Under the pieces are notes generated by a model. The model was given only the letters and a program-made list of their open reading frames with translations. It had not been told where the DNA came from and searched no databases. Below are positions 18,965 to 29,317 of a stretch of 64,000 bases of DNA, piece after piece. Made by a program: the position numbers and the translations under genes. The first letter of the stretch is position 1. Every line of letters starts with the position of its first letter. Source of the DNA: Kitasatospora paranensis (GTDB taxonomy: Bacteria > Actinomycetota > Actinomycetes > Streptomycetales > Streptomycetaceae); the NCBI RefSeq assembly GCF_039544005.1, contig NZ_BAABKV010000001.1, positions 5,828,001-5,892,000 on the forward strand, given 5' to 3'.

Positions 18965-19554
18965 TCAGACGCCCTTGGGCTCGCCGGCCGCGGCGCCGGG
19001 GGCCGAGCCGCCCCGGGGCGCCACTCGTGCGCGAGCAGCGACCAGACCTCCTTGTCGTGGCGGATGCCGTTGTGCGGGAAGTACTCGCGCAGCACACCGT
19101 CCAGGTGCATCCCCATGCGCTGTGCGACGGCGCGGCTGCGCTCGTTGCGGGTGCTGCTCCACCACTCGACCCGGTGCAGGCCGCGCTCCACCAGCGCGTA
19201 GTCGATCAGGTGGCGCACCGCGGCGCTCACGAGCCCTCTTCCTTCACCGGCCTTTTCCGACCACACACCGATTTCACACACACCGGCCTTGGCGTCGAAG
19301 TGCACGAACATCACGCCGCCCACCAGGGTGCCGTCGAGCCAGATTCCGAAGATCCGGCCGCTGTCCGTGGCCTGCCGGTCGGCATATCCCTGCAGGACGG
19401 CGCGGGCCGACTCCAGGTCGGTGGAGCGGGACGCCCACGGGATCCACGGATCGGTGTTGGCCCGCGCCCGGTCGATGTGGGCGAGGAATTCTGCGGCCTG
19501 CCAGGGCTCCAGCGGGCGCAGCTCCGCGTTGTCGGCGAGCGGTACGGCGTACAT
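18965..19554 (-). CDS. GNAT family N-acetyltransferase (RimJ/RimL type), frameshifted
   Basis: An acetyl-CoA-dependent transferase of about 196 residues once repaired. It is related to RimJ/RimL enzymes that acetylate protein N-termini or small amines. It shows LRPLEPWQAAEFLAHIDRA at the N-terminus, the acetyl-CoA loop EKAGEGRGLVSAAVRHLIDYA, and HRVEWWSSTRNERSRAVAQRMG. AAGGACCGCC precedes the ATG at 19554. After LLAHEWRP the current frame has no stop for 260 codons. Adding one base to the CCCCGGGG at 19011-19018 gives a natural ending PKGV and TGA at 18965. The gene is divergent from a TetR gene with a CAAACGTTTG palindrome between them. Confidence 0.85.
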
Positions 19555-19607
19555 GGCGGTCCTTCGGGTCGGCGGGGAGGGGGACGGCGGGGGTGGAGCT
19601 CGTACAT

Positions 19608-19621
19608 AACAAACGTTTGGT
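19608..19621. promoter_or_regulatory. palindromic TetR-type operator
   Basis: AACAAACGTTTGGT holds the perfect 10-base palindrome CAAACGTTTG (19610-19619). It lies in the 83-base gap between the divergent GNAT and tetR genes, close to the TetR start. Probably the autoregulatory operator. Confidence 0.65.
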
Positions 19622-19637
19622 AGGTACCATAGCGCGC

Positions 19638-20243
19638 ATGCCGCCCGCCCGTGGAGACCACGAAGCCCGCCGCCGAGACGTCTCCGAGGCGGTCTGGCGG
19701 GTCCTTGCCGCGCGCGGCTTCGCCGGACTGACGCTGCGCGCCGTCGCCGCCGAGATGGGCGCGACCACCGGCCTGCTGACCCACTACTTCCCGAGCAAGC
19801 AGGCGCTGGTCGCCCACGCGCTCGAGGTGCTGGACGAGCATTCGGACGCCCGGCCCCGCCCCGCGGCCGACAGCGCGGCGCCCGCCGGCGGGCTCGCGAT
19901 GGTCCGCGCGCTGCTGCTCGACGTCCTCCCGCTGACCGAGCGTGACGCCACCGACAACCGCATCTGGGTCGGCTCCTGGGACGCGGCCCTGGCCGCCCCC
20001 GGCCTCGCCGCCGAGCACGCCGAGCGGTACCGCCGCTCCCGCAGGCGCCTGCTCGACCACGTCACCGCGGCCCAGCTGGCGGGCGAACTGCCCGCCGGGC
20101 GGGCGGCCGAGGACGTGGCGGCCACGGCGCAGTGCTTCGTGCTGGGGCTGGTGGTGCAGGCGCTGTTCGCGCCGGAGGAGTTCCCGCCGGAGCGGCAGGT
20201 CGCCCTCGTCGACGGTTTCCTGGCCGGACTCCGCGCGGCCTGA
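19638..20243 (+). CDS. TetR family transcriptional regulator
   Basis: A 201-residue repressor with an N-terminal helix-turn-helix domain (VSEAVWRVLAARGFAGLT, RAVAAEMGATTGLLTHYFPS). The C-terminal domain resembles the AcrR/BetI group. The ATG at 19638 comes right after the CAAACGTTTG palindrome; upstream in-frame codons have no ribosome site. Divergent from the GNAT gene, which is its most likely target. Confidence 0.92.
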   Translation: MPPARGDHEARRRDVSEAVWRVLAARGFAGLTLRAVAAEMGATTGLLTHYFPSKQALVAHALEVLDEHSDARPRPAADSAAPAGGLAMVRALLLDVLPLTERDATDNRIWVGSWDAALAAPGLAAEHAERYRRSRRRLLDHVTAAQLAGELPAGRAAEDVAATAQCFVLGLVVQALFAPEEFPPERQVALVDGFLAGLRAA

Positions 20244-20368
20244 GGGCCGGTCCCGCCGTTCGCGCTGCGGCATGCCGGAGGGCGGCTGTCGAGATGCCGG
20301 CCCGCGTGGGCGGATGGCGGGGTATCGGCGCGCCGCGCGCGGGCGGTGGCGCGCGGGTCTTGTGAAGG

Positions 20369-20441
20369 TGCCCCCAGCAGGATTCGAACCTGCGACCTAC
20401 CGCTTAGAAGGCGGGTGCTCTATCCGCTGAGCTATGGGGGC
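20369..20441 (-). tRNA. tRNA-Arg (anticodon UCU)
   Basis: A 73-base cloverleaf on the minus strand. The acceptor stem is GCCCCCA/TGGGGGC, the D arm GCTCAGCGGATAGAGC, and the anticodon loop CTTCTAA gives anticodon TCT. The T arm is GCAGGTTCGAATCCTGC. No CCA is encoded. It reads AGA codons, which are rare in this genome. Confidence 0.96.
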
Positions 20442-21082
20442 ATGACCGGTGTCGGTCGTGCAGGTGCCGGCCGTGCCGGCGGTGCTGCTGCTGGCGTTGC
20501 GCGGCGCCCGGTGGGGCTCCGTCGGGTACGGCTGTCGGGGCACGGGAGTCGGCCCCGTCGGGCACGGGATGCCCGGGACAGGATAAGGGTGACCAGATCC
20601 CCCGCCGGGCGTTCCGGCACCGCTTCGGGTGTGTCGGCCTTGGCGGAGCGGTCCGATAATCGCAGGTGGCGGCCGGACGTGCAGCGGTCTGGCGGGATCT
20701 GGAGCCGGACGTTGTGCAGTCGTTACGGGGCTGCCTCCTCACCTGTTATGGATTCGGCGCGTTGATTGGCCGGGAACCAGCGGGGTGGGGGTCGGATTTG
20801 GCTTCCTTCGGTCGGATGACCTGGTCGGACGTCTGCCGTGGCCACCCGTTCGGGGCCGGGCGCCGGTGGCCTGACCGGCACCTCGTTTGTCATGACCTCG
20901 CGGGTTGTCGGTTCCCAAGGTCAACTCGGCCTGCCGGCTATTCGCTCTACGGAGTGATATCGGTTATCCACACCCCCGGTTTTCCACAGGTTTTCGCCTC
21001 CGCCCTCCGGCGGTTTCCCCAATCCACCAGGATCGCCCTGCGAGTCGGTCGGCTCGTATTCGGTGAGGCGGAGGGATTTCCC
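20442..21082. other. non-coding gap with two DnaA-box-like nonamers
   Basis: About 640 bases between tRNA-Arg and the ssb gene. No protein-like frame is visible; codon bias is absent and local GC is lower than in the flanks. It holds TTATCCACA (20964-20972) and TTTTCCACA (20980-20988), and nothing else recognisable. No integrase or attachment-site duplication was seen. Confidence 0.5.
20964..20988 (+). promoter_or_regulatory. pair of DnaA-box-like sites
   Basis: TTATCCACA, identical to the classical DnaA box, and TTTTCCACA (one mismatch) lie in the same orientation, 16 bases apart start to start. They are about 100 bases upstream of the single-strand-binding protein gene. DnaA binding is inferred from sequence only. 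Confidence 0.45.
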
Positions 21083-21660
21083 GTGAATGAGACGCTGGTG
21101 ACGGTTGTCGGCAATGTCGCTTCGGCCGTCAGTTATGCGCAGACCGCGGGCGGGGTGCCGGTCGCGAACTTCAGGATGGCGACCACGGAGCGGCGGTTCG
21201 ACCGCGGCGCCGGCGACTGGGTGGACGGCGATACCACCTGGATCACCGTGGTCGCCTGGCGGTGGCTGGCGACCAATCTGGTGAGTTCGGTGAACAAGGG
21301 CGATCCGGTGGTGGTGAGCGGCCGACTCCGCGTCAGGGAGTGGGGGAGGAGGGCCATCGCCGAACGACGGTCGAGATCGACGCGCGGTCCGTCGGCCACG
21401 ATCTCGCGCGCGGCACGTCGGCGTTCCGCTGGGCGGTCCGGGGGCGCGGCGAGCCGGTGCCCGCCGGAGCAGGGGCGCTCGGTGATGCGGGCGACTTCGG
21501 GGCCTCCGCACCCGGTGGCGGCCCGGTGGGCGTGGACGAGGCCGTCCCCGACTGGATCGTGGCGGCGGTCGCCGCCCGACGGTCCGCCGACGCGGCTGTC
21601 CCGCCCGGGGCTTCGCTGCCCGGCGCCGACGGACAGCGCGTCCCGGCCGCCACCGGATGA
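21083..21660 (+). CDS. ssb: single-stranded DNA-binding protein, SsbB-like, frameshifted
   Basis: An OB-fold protein of about 192 residues after repair. The N-terminus VNETLVTVVGNVAS and the stretch DTTWITVVAWRWLATNLV match the streptomycete second SSB (SsbB), which has a role in chromosome segregation during sporulation. GGAGGGATTTCCC precedes the GTG at 21083. The frame breaks in the GGGGG run at 21342-21346 (GRLRVREWG). One extra G lets it continue into TTVEIDARSVGHDLARGTSA, the conserved strand and following segment. The C-terminal tail is Ala/Gly/Pro-rich and lacks the acidic DDDLPF tip of the main SSB. Confidence 0.85.
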
Positions 21661-21928
21661 ACGGATTGCGGACACTTCCGTTCGGTCGGACGGCAATCGG
21701 GGATCCATCTTGATTGCCCGTTACTTCTGGTGAATCGTCAACAAGACCCCTGGTCGCGCTCCTTGATAACAGAATGGCAACGGTACTGTCCTGGTTCCGC
21801 ACAGGCGAGGGCGCGGTCTCACATCTCAATATGATGCGTCTGGTCCACACATGTGCAGCGGTGTCACAGGGGGCATCGCTTTGCAGCGCCGGCTGCCATC
21901 GGCAGGGTCCGGCTCGGAGGGATCACAC

Positions 21929-23364
21929 ATGTTCCACAGCCAGAAGCGGGCTGCCTCCCGCATAATCACTGTCATGCTCGCGTCCGGAATGGCCGTCGCC
22001 GGTGGCCTCTTCGCGGCCGGCACGGCCTCGGCGGACAACGGCGCGGGCATCACCGCGACCCTTCAGCCCACGCTGTTGAGCGGGTCCGTCGACACCGGCG
22101 GCGGCCACGTGATCCAGGGTGGCCTGTTCACGCTCAAGACCGACGACGGCAAGTACATCCAGACGTACTGCATCGACATCGACCACGGCGTGAAGATCAA
22201 GGACTCGGTCAAGTACCAGGAGTCCGACTGGGCCTCCAGTTCGCTCGGCGCCCCCGGCAAGGCCGAGGCCGCCGGCAAGATCCGCTGGATCCTGGAGCAC
22301 TCCTACCCGAAGCTGTCGCTGGACGCGGTGAAGACCGCCGCCGGCATCTCGGGTGACTTCAGCAAGGAGGACGCGGCCGCCGGTACGCAGGCCGCGATCT
22401 GGCGCTACTCGGACAACAAGACCGCCGCCACGCCGATCGACCCCGAGGCGAAGCAGCTCACCGAGTACCTCGCCGGCAGCAAGAACACCGGCATTCCGGC
22501 CGAGCCCAAGCCCTCCTCGACCTCGACCCCGCCTCGGTCACCGGCAAGTCCGGCAGCAAGCTCGGCCCGTTCACGCTGAACAGCGGCGCCGACGAGGTCA
22601 AGCTGTCCGTCACCGGGGACTCCTCCGGCGGCAAGGTCAAGCTGATCGACAAGGACGGCAAGGCGGTCGGTGACCTCAAGGGGCCCATCGCCAAGGACAC
22701 CCAGCTGTTCCTGGACGTCCCCGCCGGCACCGCCGCGGGCTCGGCGACCGTCAACGCCTCGGCCACCACGACCGTCCCCACCGGCCGGGTGTTCCTCAGC
22801 GTCGGGTACACCCCCGAGAAGCACAGTCAGACGATGATCCTCGCGGGCTCCGACGAGGTGACCACCGCGAAGAGCGCCAAGGCCACCTGGACGCAGGCCA
22901 AGGGCCCGCTGCTCCAGGCCTCCGCCAAGGTCGACTGCACCGACAACGGTGTGCAGGTCACCATCACCAACACCGGTGACCAGGACGCGACCGTCACCGT
23001 GACCCCCGGCAAGGTCACCACCGTGGCGGCCGGCAAGACCGTGACCGTGCTCGTCCCGGTCGCCGAGGACGCCGCGTACGACATCAAGGTCACCGGCCCG
23101 GGCCTCAGCCAGGAGTTCAAGGGCGTCCTGGACTGCAAGACCAGCAGCACCACCGGTACCACGGGCACGACCGGTACCACGGGCACCACCGGCAGCACGG
23201 GGACGACCGGCTCCGGTTCGACCACCGGCGGCGGCCTCGCCTTCACCGGTGGCGGCGGTGAGACCCCGATCATCGCCGGCCTGGCCGGTGCGCTCCTCCT
23301 GGCCGGCGGCGCCGCCGTCTTCGCCCTGCGCCGCCGCGGTCGCCACGGCCGCACCTCGGCCTGA
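21929..23364 (+). CDS. thioester-domain (TQXA) cell-surface protein with LAFTG sorting signal, frameshifted
   Basis: A cell-wall protein of about 478 residues after repair. It has a signal peptide (IITVMLASGMAVAGGLFAAG, ending ASADN). The thioester domain has its Cys at 81 (YIQTYCIDID) and Gln at 154 (AAGTQAAIWRYSD), the pair expected to form an internal Cys-Gln thioester that bonds covalently to surface targets. A beta-sandwich region, a TTG-repeat linker (about 23145-23220) and an LAFTG motif follow, then a hydrophobic segment and Arg-rich tail: a class E sortase signal. GGAGGGATC precedes the ATG. The frame breaks at CCTCC near 22511-22516, where one C restores PSLDLDPASVTGKSG. No sortase gene is nearby. 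Confidence 0.87.
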
Positions 23365-23412
23365 TCCGCTCCGCTCCAGGTGTGAGCCGCCCGCGCGGCT
23401 CCGCCACCTGAA

Positions 23413-23450
23413 CCGGCCCTGTTCCCCGTCCCGGACGGGGGCAGGGCCGG
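23413..23450 (+). terminator. hairpin after the surface-protein gene
   Basis: CCGGCCCTG-CCCCGT and ACGGGG-CAGGGCCGG form a long stem with a short loop, 49 bases after the stop and upstream of ettA. Confidence 0.65.
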
Positions 23451-23545
23451 CCCCGTTCCGGCCGACCGTTCGGGGCGGAGGGCGCAGTGCGGCACAATGG
23501 AAGGCTGCAAGCCGAATACTCACGACGACGCCGGAGCGATCTCAC

Positions 23546-25210
<1,665 letters not shown>

Positions 25211-25256
25211 CCGTCCCCGGACGGACAGCCGGCGGCAACGCCGGCGCAACACCGGA

Positions 25257-25287
25257 CCGGCAGGCTGTCCCTGCGGCAGCCTGCCGG
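25257..25287 (+). terminator. hairpin between ettA and the thioesterase gene
   Basis: CCGGCAGGCTG and CAGCCTGCCGG form a perfect 11-base stem with a 9-base loop, 46 bases after the ettA stop. Two smaller stems (CCGTCC/GGACGG at 25211 and GCCGGCGGCAACGCCGGC at 25228) precede it. It may separate, or only attenuate, the downstream genes. Confidence 0.6.
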
Positions 25288-25335
25288 CCCCGTCCGCGAG
25301 TGATCGCGGACGACCGATTGCTGAGGAGAAGGTTC

Positions 25336-25781
25336 GTGGCACGCCACATCTACGACTGCCCGCTGCGGTGGTCCGACATGGACGCCTTCGGCCACGTCAA
25401 CAACGTGGTCTTCCTGCGCTACCTGGAGGAGGCCCGGATCGACTTCATGTTCACCCAGGCCGCCGAGGCCGGGGCGGGGAGTTCGCGGGCGGTTCGGTCG
25501 TTGCGCGCCACGAGATCGAGTACAAGCGGCCGCTGGTGCACCGGCCGACCCCGGTGACGATCGAGACCTGGGTCACCAAGATCGGCGGCGCCTCGCTGAC
25601 GGTCTCCTACAAGATCAAGGACACCCACGACGACGGCACCGAGACGGTGTACGTCACCGCCTCCACCGTGGTCGTCCCCTACAACCTGGCGGAGGGCCGG
25701 CCGCGCCGGATCAGCCCGATCGAGCGCCAGTTCCTCTCCCGCTTCATGGACGACGCCCCGGCCGCCGTCGTCGCCGCCTGA
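25336..25781 (+). CDS. 4HBT hot-dog acyl-CoA thioesterase, frameshifted
   Basis: A hot-dog-fold thioesterase of about 148 residues after repair. The N-terminal motif RWSDMDAFGHVNNVVFLRYL is the 4HBT active-site segment with the catalytic Asp. After the break come VVARHEIEYKRPLVH and the beta strands ASLTVSYKIKD. The frame breaks in the GGGG at 25471-25474: AEAGAG must read AEAGGGEFAGGS, one added G. AGGAGAAGG precedes the GTG at 25336. It hydrolyses an unidentified acyl-CoA. The downstream unknown gene starts about 20 bases later and is probably co-transcribed. Confidence 0.86.
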
Positions 25782-25800
25782 GCCCGCCGTGCCGCCGACC

Positions 25801-26739
25801 ATGAACCGATCGCACCTGTCCGGTGATCCGGCCGCCCTCGTCCTCGCGGAGAGCGGCGGGGCGGCGGATCTTGCCGCCTTCCTGGCCCGCCTGCTGCGGT
25901 TCGACCGGGCTGCCGCGGTACGGCTGCAGGCGGTTCGTGGCCCCCGGGGCGATGGCGTCCTGGCCGTCTTCGGCCGACTGCCGCTCGGCACCTCCGGTGC
26001 CATCGCCATCCGCACCTCCCGGCTCGGTGCCTCCGCCGGCACGGTCGTCGATGCCGGGCCGACCGACACCGACGCGACCGGCACGGATGCGGTCGGTACC
26101 CGTGCGGTCGGTCCCCGCGCGATCGGTGCCGATGCGAGCGAGGCCGGTCCCACCGCCCCGGACTTCGATGTCACCGTGTCCGCCGGGCAGCTGCTCGACG
26201 GTGTCGAGGCGGAGAGCGGCCTGGTCGCCGTGCCGTCGCCCGTCACCGGCCCGGCCTGGGCGGGGCTGCTGCCGCCCCGCAGGGGCTGGCAGCTGGTCGG
26301 CGAGCCGCCCGCGTTCGAGGTGGTGCCCGAGCTGATGGCCGGTGTGCGGGAGTTCCGCGAGCGCAGCGAGGCGGTGCCGGAGCACCACCGCACCCGCGCC
26401 GTGCTGGACGCACTGGCCGACGAGATCTGGTCCCGTCCGCTGACCGCCCTGCCGGAGCTGCCGCTGCGGGCCGTCCACGCCGCCTACGTCATCGGCTTCC
26501 TCAGGCCGGGCGCGCCGCTCACCGTGCACCGCGCGGGAGGATGGCTGCGGCTCAGCGCCCCCAGCGGATCGGTCGCCGTCCGCCGGGCGGCCGCGCCGGG
26601 TGCGGGCCTCGGGCTCAGCCCCTGCGCTGAAGCCGTCCCGATCGGCCGCCGATCCCGGCCGCCGGGATCGGGATCGGCCGGGCCGGAGCTTCGCCGGTCG
26701 GATCAGCCCGCGGTGTTGATCATCGAGGCGGCGGCATAG
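25801..26739 (+). CDS. protein of unknown function with a pentapeptide-repeat-like insert
   Basis: A 312-residue protein, not recognised. No signal peptide or membrane segment. The ATG at 25801 is used; a GTG four codons earlier is equally possible, and neither has a clear ribosome site. The first and last thirds look like folded alpha/beta sequence (LAAFLARLLRFDRAAAVRL, PLRAVHAAYVIGFLRPGAPL). In the middle, about residues 76-120, lies a low-complexity stretch of alternating VGTRA, VGPRA, IGADA-like units. The end overlaps the convergent globin gene by 37 bases and runs through a hairpin, so the true C-terminus may be earlier: one missing base would give a stop at 26628-26630. It follows the thioesterase closely. 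Confidence 0.65.
   Translation: MNRSHLSGDPAALVLAESGGAADLAAFLARLLRFDRAAAVRLQAVRGPRGDGVLAVFGRLPLGTSGAIAIRTSRLGASAGTVVDAGPTDTDATGTDAVGTRAVGPRAIGADASEAGPTAPDFDVTVSAGQLLDGVEAESGLVAVPSPVTGPAWAGLLPPRRGWQLVGEPPAFEVVPELMAGVREFRERSEAVPEHHRTRAVLDALADEIWSRPLTALPELPLRAVHAAYVIGFLRPGAPLTVHRAGGWLRLSAPSGSVAVRRAAAPGAGLGLSPCAEAVPIGRRSRPPGSGSAGPELRRSDQPAVLIIEAAA
26650..26670. terminator. hairpin at the end of the unknown gene
   Basis: CGATCCCGG and CCGGGATCG form a 9-base stem with a CCG loop, with GATCGGCC repeats on both sides. It sits between the convergent unknown gene and globin gene. Confidence 0.5.
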
Positions 26740-27104
26740 GTCAGGTACTCCCACAGCTGCTGCTCGGCGTCCTTGGGGAGCTCCAGCTCGTCCAGCGCCA
26801 CCCGCATGTGCCGCAGCCACGCGTCGTGTGCCGCCCGGTCGACCGCGAACGGGGCGTGCCGCATCCGCAGCCGCGGGTGGCCGCGGTGCTCGCTGTACGT
26901 CCGGGGCCCGCCCCAGTACTGCATCAGGAAGAGCGTGAACCGCTCCTCGGCGGGCCCGAGGTCCTCCTCCGGGTACATCGGCCGCAGCAGCTCGTCCTGG
27001 GCGACGCCCTCGTAGAACCGGTGCACCAGCCGGCGGAAGGTGGCCTCGCCGCCGACGGCGTCGAAGAAGGTCGCCTCGGGGAGGGTCTGCCGGATCTCGT
27101 TCAC
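26703..27104 (-). CDS. glbO: group II truncated haemoglobin (GlbO type)
   Basis: A small haem protein of 133 residues that binds oxygen and probably detoxifies NO or peroxide. It shows FFDAVGGEATFRRLVHRFY at the N-terminus, the group II segment LFLMQYWGGPRTYSEHRGHP, and RLRMRHAPFAVDRAAHDAWL with the proximal His. The Trp of the WGGP motif marks group II. GTG at 27104 is chosen because the longer open frame upstream is Arg-rich shadow; a nearby ATG is out of frame. It has its own transcription unit, convergent with the preceding unknown gene. Confidence 0.92.
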   Translation of the reverse strand: MNEIRQTLPEATFFDAVGGEATFRRLVHRFYEGVAQDELLRPMYPEEDLGPAEERFTLFLMQYWGGPRTYSEHRGHPRLRMRHAPFAVDRAAHDAWLRHMRVALDELELPKDAEQQLWEYLTYAAASMINTAG

Positions 27105-27195
27105 CCGACCATGGTCGCAGACGGCCGCAGGGGCCGTACACCGGACCTTCGGCGTACGACCCCTGCGCGGTCCGGCATCCCGGGCCGGTCGGACG

Positions 27196-28335
27196 CTACG
27201 CGTCGTCCCAGCTGAAGAAGCGCCAGGCGATCGCACAGAGCACGGCGGAGAACAGCAGCAGCCCGCCCATCGAGGGCAGCGCGTCCATGAGACCGCCGCC
27301 CCGGCTGAGGACGGACTGCGAGGAGGTCACCAGGTACCGCAGCGGCAGCACCTTGGAGACGTCCTGCAGCCAGCCGGGAGCTCCGTCCAGCGGGAAGAAG
27401 GCCCCGCCGAGGAAGGACATCGGCAGAATGATCATCTGATTGATGCCGTTCGCCGCCTCCTCGGTCTTGGCCACCGCGCCGGTGACCAGGCCGATCGACA
27501 TGAAGGCGATCGTGGCGCACAGCACCAGCGGGACGATCAGCCACCACTGGCCGGTGAGCTTCAGCCCGAAGAACGGCATGGTCGCCACGACGAGGAAGAT
27601 CGCGGTCTGCCCGAGGGCGACCAGGACACTGACCCCGACCCGCGCACCGACCACCGCTCCCACCGAGACGGGAGCCAGCCGCAGCCGGCGGAGCACCCGC
27701 TTGGTGCGCCAGTTGATCAAGGTGAACGAGGCGCCGTACATCGCGCCGGAGGCGATCGCCCAGCCCAGCAGACCGGGGGTGAGGTACTGGATCGGCTTCA
27801 GCGAGTTGTCCTCGACCTGGCTGGGAACGAGGGTGAACGCGGGCGGTTTGCCGGACGCCTTCTGGTTGGCGCCCTGCACGAGGTTGTCGATGATGGCCTG
27901 CACGACGCCGGCCTTGACCTTGTCGCCGGCGCTGAACCGCACCACGACCTGTCCGTTCGGGCCCTGCTCGACCAGCGCGTCGAGGTTGCCCTTGCGGACC
28001 TTCTCCAGCGGGGTCCGCTCGTCGTCGAACTTGGTGATCGTGACGGTCTTCGCGAGTTCGGTGCGGTCATCGCCCTGGACGGAGTCCAGCACCTGCACCT
28101 GGCCGACCTGACCGATGGTCACGTGGGCAGCCCCGGCGCTCTTGAAGAGCGCGCCGAAGAGCAGCAGGAACATCAGCGGCATGACCATGGTGAAGAACAG
28201 CGCGCCGCGGTCGCGGACGAAGCCGAGCCACATCACGCGGGTCAGGCCGACGAAGGCGCTGGCCCGCTCGGGCGCCGCCGCTTCCGGCTTCCCCGTCGGC
28301 GGCTGCTCGGTCACGGTGGGGGTGGTGGCGGTCAT
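27196..28335 (-). CDS. ABC-2 type transporter permease
   Basis: The membrane subunit of an ABC exporter, 379 residues. One helix near the N-terminus (ALFFTMVMPLMFLLLFGALF) is followed by a large extracytoplasmic domain of about 150 residues, then five helices (GWAIASGAMYGASFTLI, GQTAIFLVVATMPFF, WLIVPLVLCATIAFMSIGLVTG, LLLFSAVLCAIAWRFF). This is the YhgE/DrrB-like long-loop arrangement. The start codon overlaps the stop of the ATPase gene by four bases (ATGA), so the two are translationally coupled. The cargo is unknown; drugs or lipids are usual for this class. Confidence 0.9.
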   Translation of the reverse strand: MTATTPTVTEQPPTGKPEAAAPERASAFVGLTRVMWLGFVRDRGALFFTMVMPLMFLLLFGALFKSAGAAHVTIGQVGQVQVLDSVQGDDRTELAKTVTITKFDDERTPLEKVRKGNLDALVEQGPNGQVVVRFSAGDKVKAGVVQAIIDNLVQGANQKASGKPPAFTLVPSQVEDNSLKPIQYLTPGLLGWAIASGAMYGASFTLINWRTKRVLRRLRLAPVSVGAVVGARVGVSVLVALGQTAIFLVVATMPFFGLKLTGQWWLIVPLVLCATIAFMSIGLVTGAVAKTEEAANGINQMIILPMSFLGGAFFPLDGAPGWLQDVSKVLPLRYLVTSSQSVLSRGGGLMDALPSMGGLLLFSAVLCAIAWRFFSWDDA

Positions 28336-29249
28336 GCCCGGTACTCCCGTCCGGTGAGCTGGAGGAAGACGTCCTCCAGAGTGGCGCCGCGGACTTCCAG
28401 GCCGCGCAGGGCGTTCTGCTCGGCGAGTACGGACAGCACCGGTCCCGGGAGGTGGGTGGAGACCGACAGCAGGACACCGTCGTCCTCCAGGGCGGCGATC
28501 TCCGCGCCGGCCCCCGTGAACAGCTCACGGGCGGTGTCGGCCGCCAGGAGGCCGGATTCCACGCTGATCCGCACGGTGTCGTCGATCTCGCGGATCAGCG
28601 TCGCCGGGGCGCCCGTCCGCAGCACCTTGCCGTGGTCCATCACCGAGACGCGGTCGCACAGCACCTCGGCCTCGTCCAGGTAGTGCGTGGTCAGGACGAC
28701 GGTGCGACCCTCGGCGTTGATGTCGCGCAGCAGGTCCCAGAGGTTGCGCCGGGCTTGCGGGTCGAGACCGGTGGTCGGTTCGTCGAGGAACACCAGTTCG
28801 GGGTCGTGGGCGAGGGCGCACGCGATGGAGAGGCGTTGCGCCTGTCCGCCGGAGAGCTTCTCGGTGCGGACCCCGGCCGAATCGTTGAGGCCGACCCTTT
28901 CGAGCATGGCGTCCGCGCTCCTGGCACCGACGCCGTAGAAGGAGGCGAAGGTGCGGATCGTCTCCCGCGCCGTCAACCGGTTGAAGAAGGCCGAGGCCTG
29001 GAACTGGACGCCGATGCGCGGCAGCAGTTCGGAGTTGCGCGGCCAGGGCTTGAGCCCCAGCAGTTCGATGCGGCCCTCGTCCGGTTCGCGGATGCCCTCC
29101 AGGATCTCGAGCGTGGTCGTCTTGCCCGCCCCGTTGGGGCCGAGAATTCCGTAGAACTCGCCGGTCTCAACGGTCAGTGACACCCCGTCGACAGCCTGGA
29201 CATCCCCGTACCGCTTACGGATCCCGTCCGCGGATATCGCTGCAGTCAT
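28332..29249 (-). CDS. ABC exporter ATP-binding protein
   Basis: The ATPase of the exporter, 305 residues. Walker A GPNGAGKTTTLEIL (about residues 37-50), signature LSGGQAQRLSIACAL, Walker B LVFLDEPTTGLDPQARR and a switch His in VVLTTHYLDEAE. A DrrA/CcmA-type C-terminal domain of about 80 residues follows. ATG at 29249 (MTAAISADGIRKRYGDV) is chosen over upstream frame extension, which is not conserved. First gene of the two-gene exporter operon. Confidence 0.93.
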   Translation of the reverse strand: MTAAISADGIRKRYGDVQAVDGVSLTVETGEFYGILGPNGAGKTTTLEILEGIREPDEGRIELLGLKPWPRNSELLPRIGVQFQASAFFNRLTARETIRTFASFYGVGARSADAMLERVGLNDSAGVRTEKLSGGQAQRLSIACALAHDPELVFLDEPTTGLDPQARRNLWDLLRDINAEGRTVVLTTHYLDEAEVLCDRVSVMDHGKVLRTGAPATLIREIDDTVRISVESGLLAADTARELFTGAGAEIAALEDDGVLLSVSTHLPGPVLSVLAEQNALRGLEVRGATLEDVFLQLTGREYRA

Positions 29250-29317
29250 GTGGCCTGACAGTAGGGGATCCGTGCAGGCCGTGCCGAGCCATATGGGCAA
29301 AACCTGAGGAAAGCTCA

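Noticed and set aside
20369..21082. Integrated element at tRNA-Arg
   Set aside because: The tRNA is a common attachment site, but no integrase, no direct repeat of the tRNA 3' end and no element-type genes are present here.
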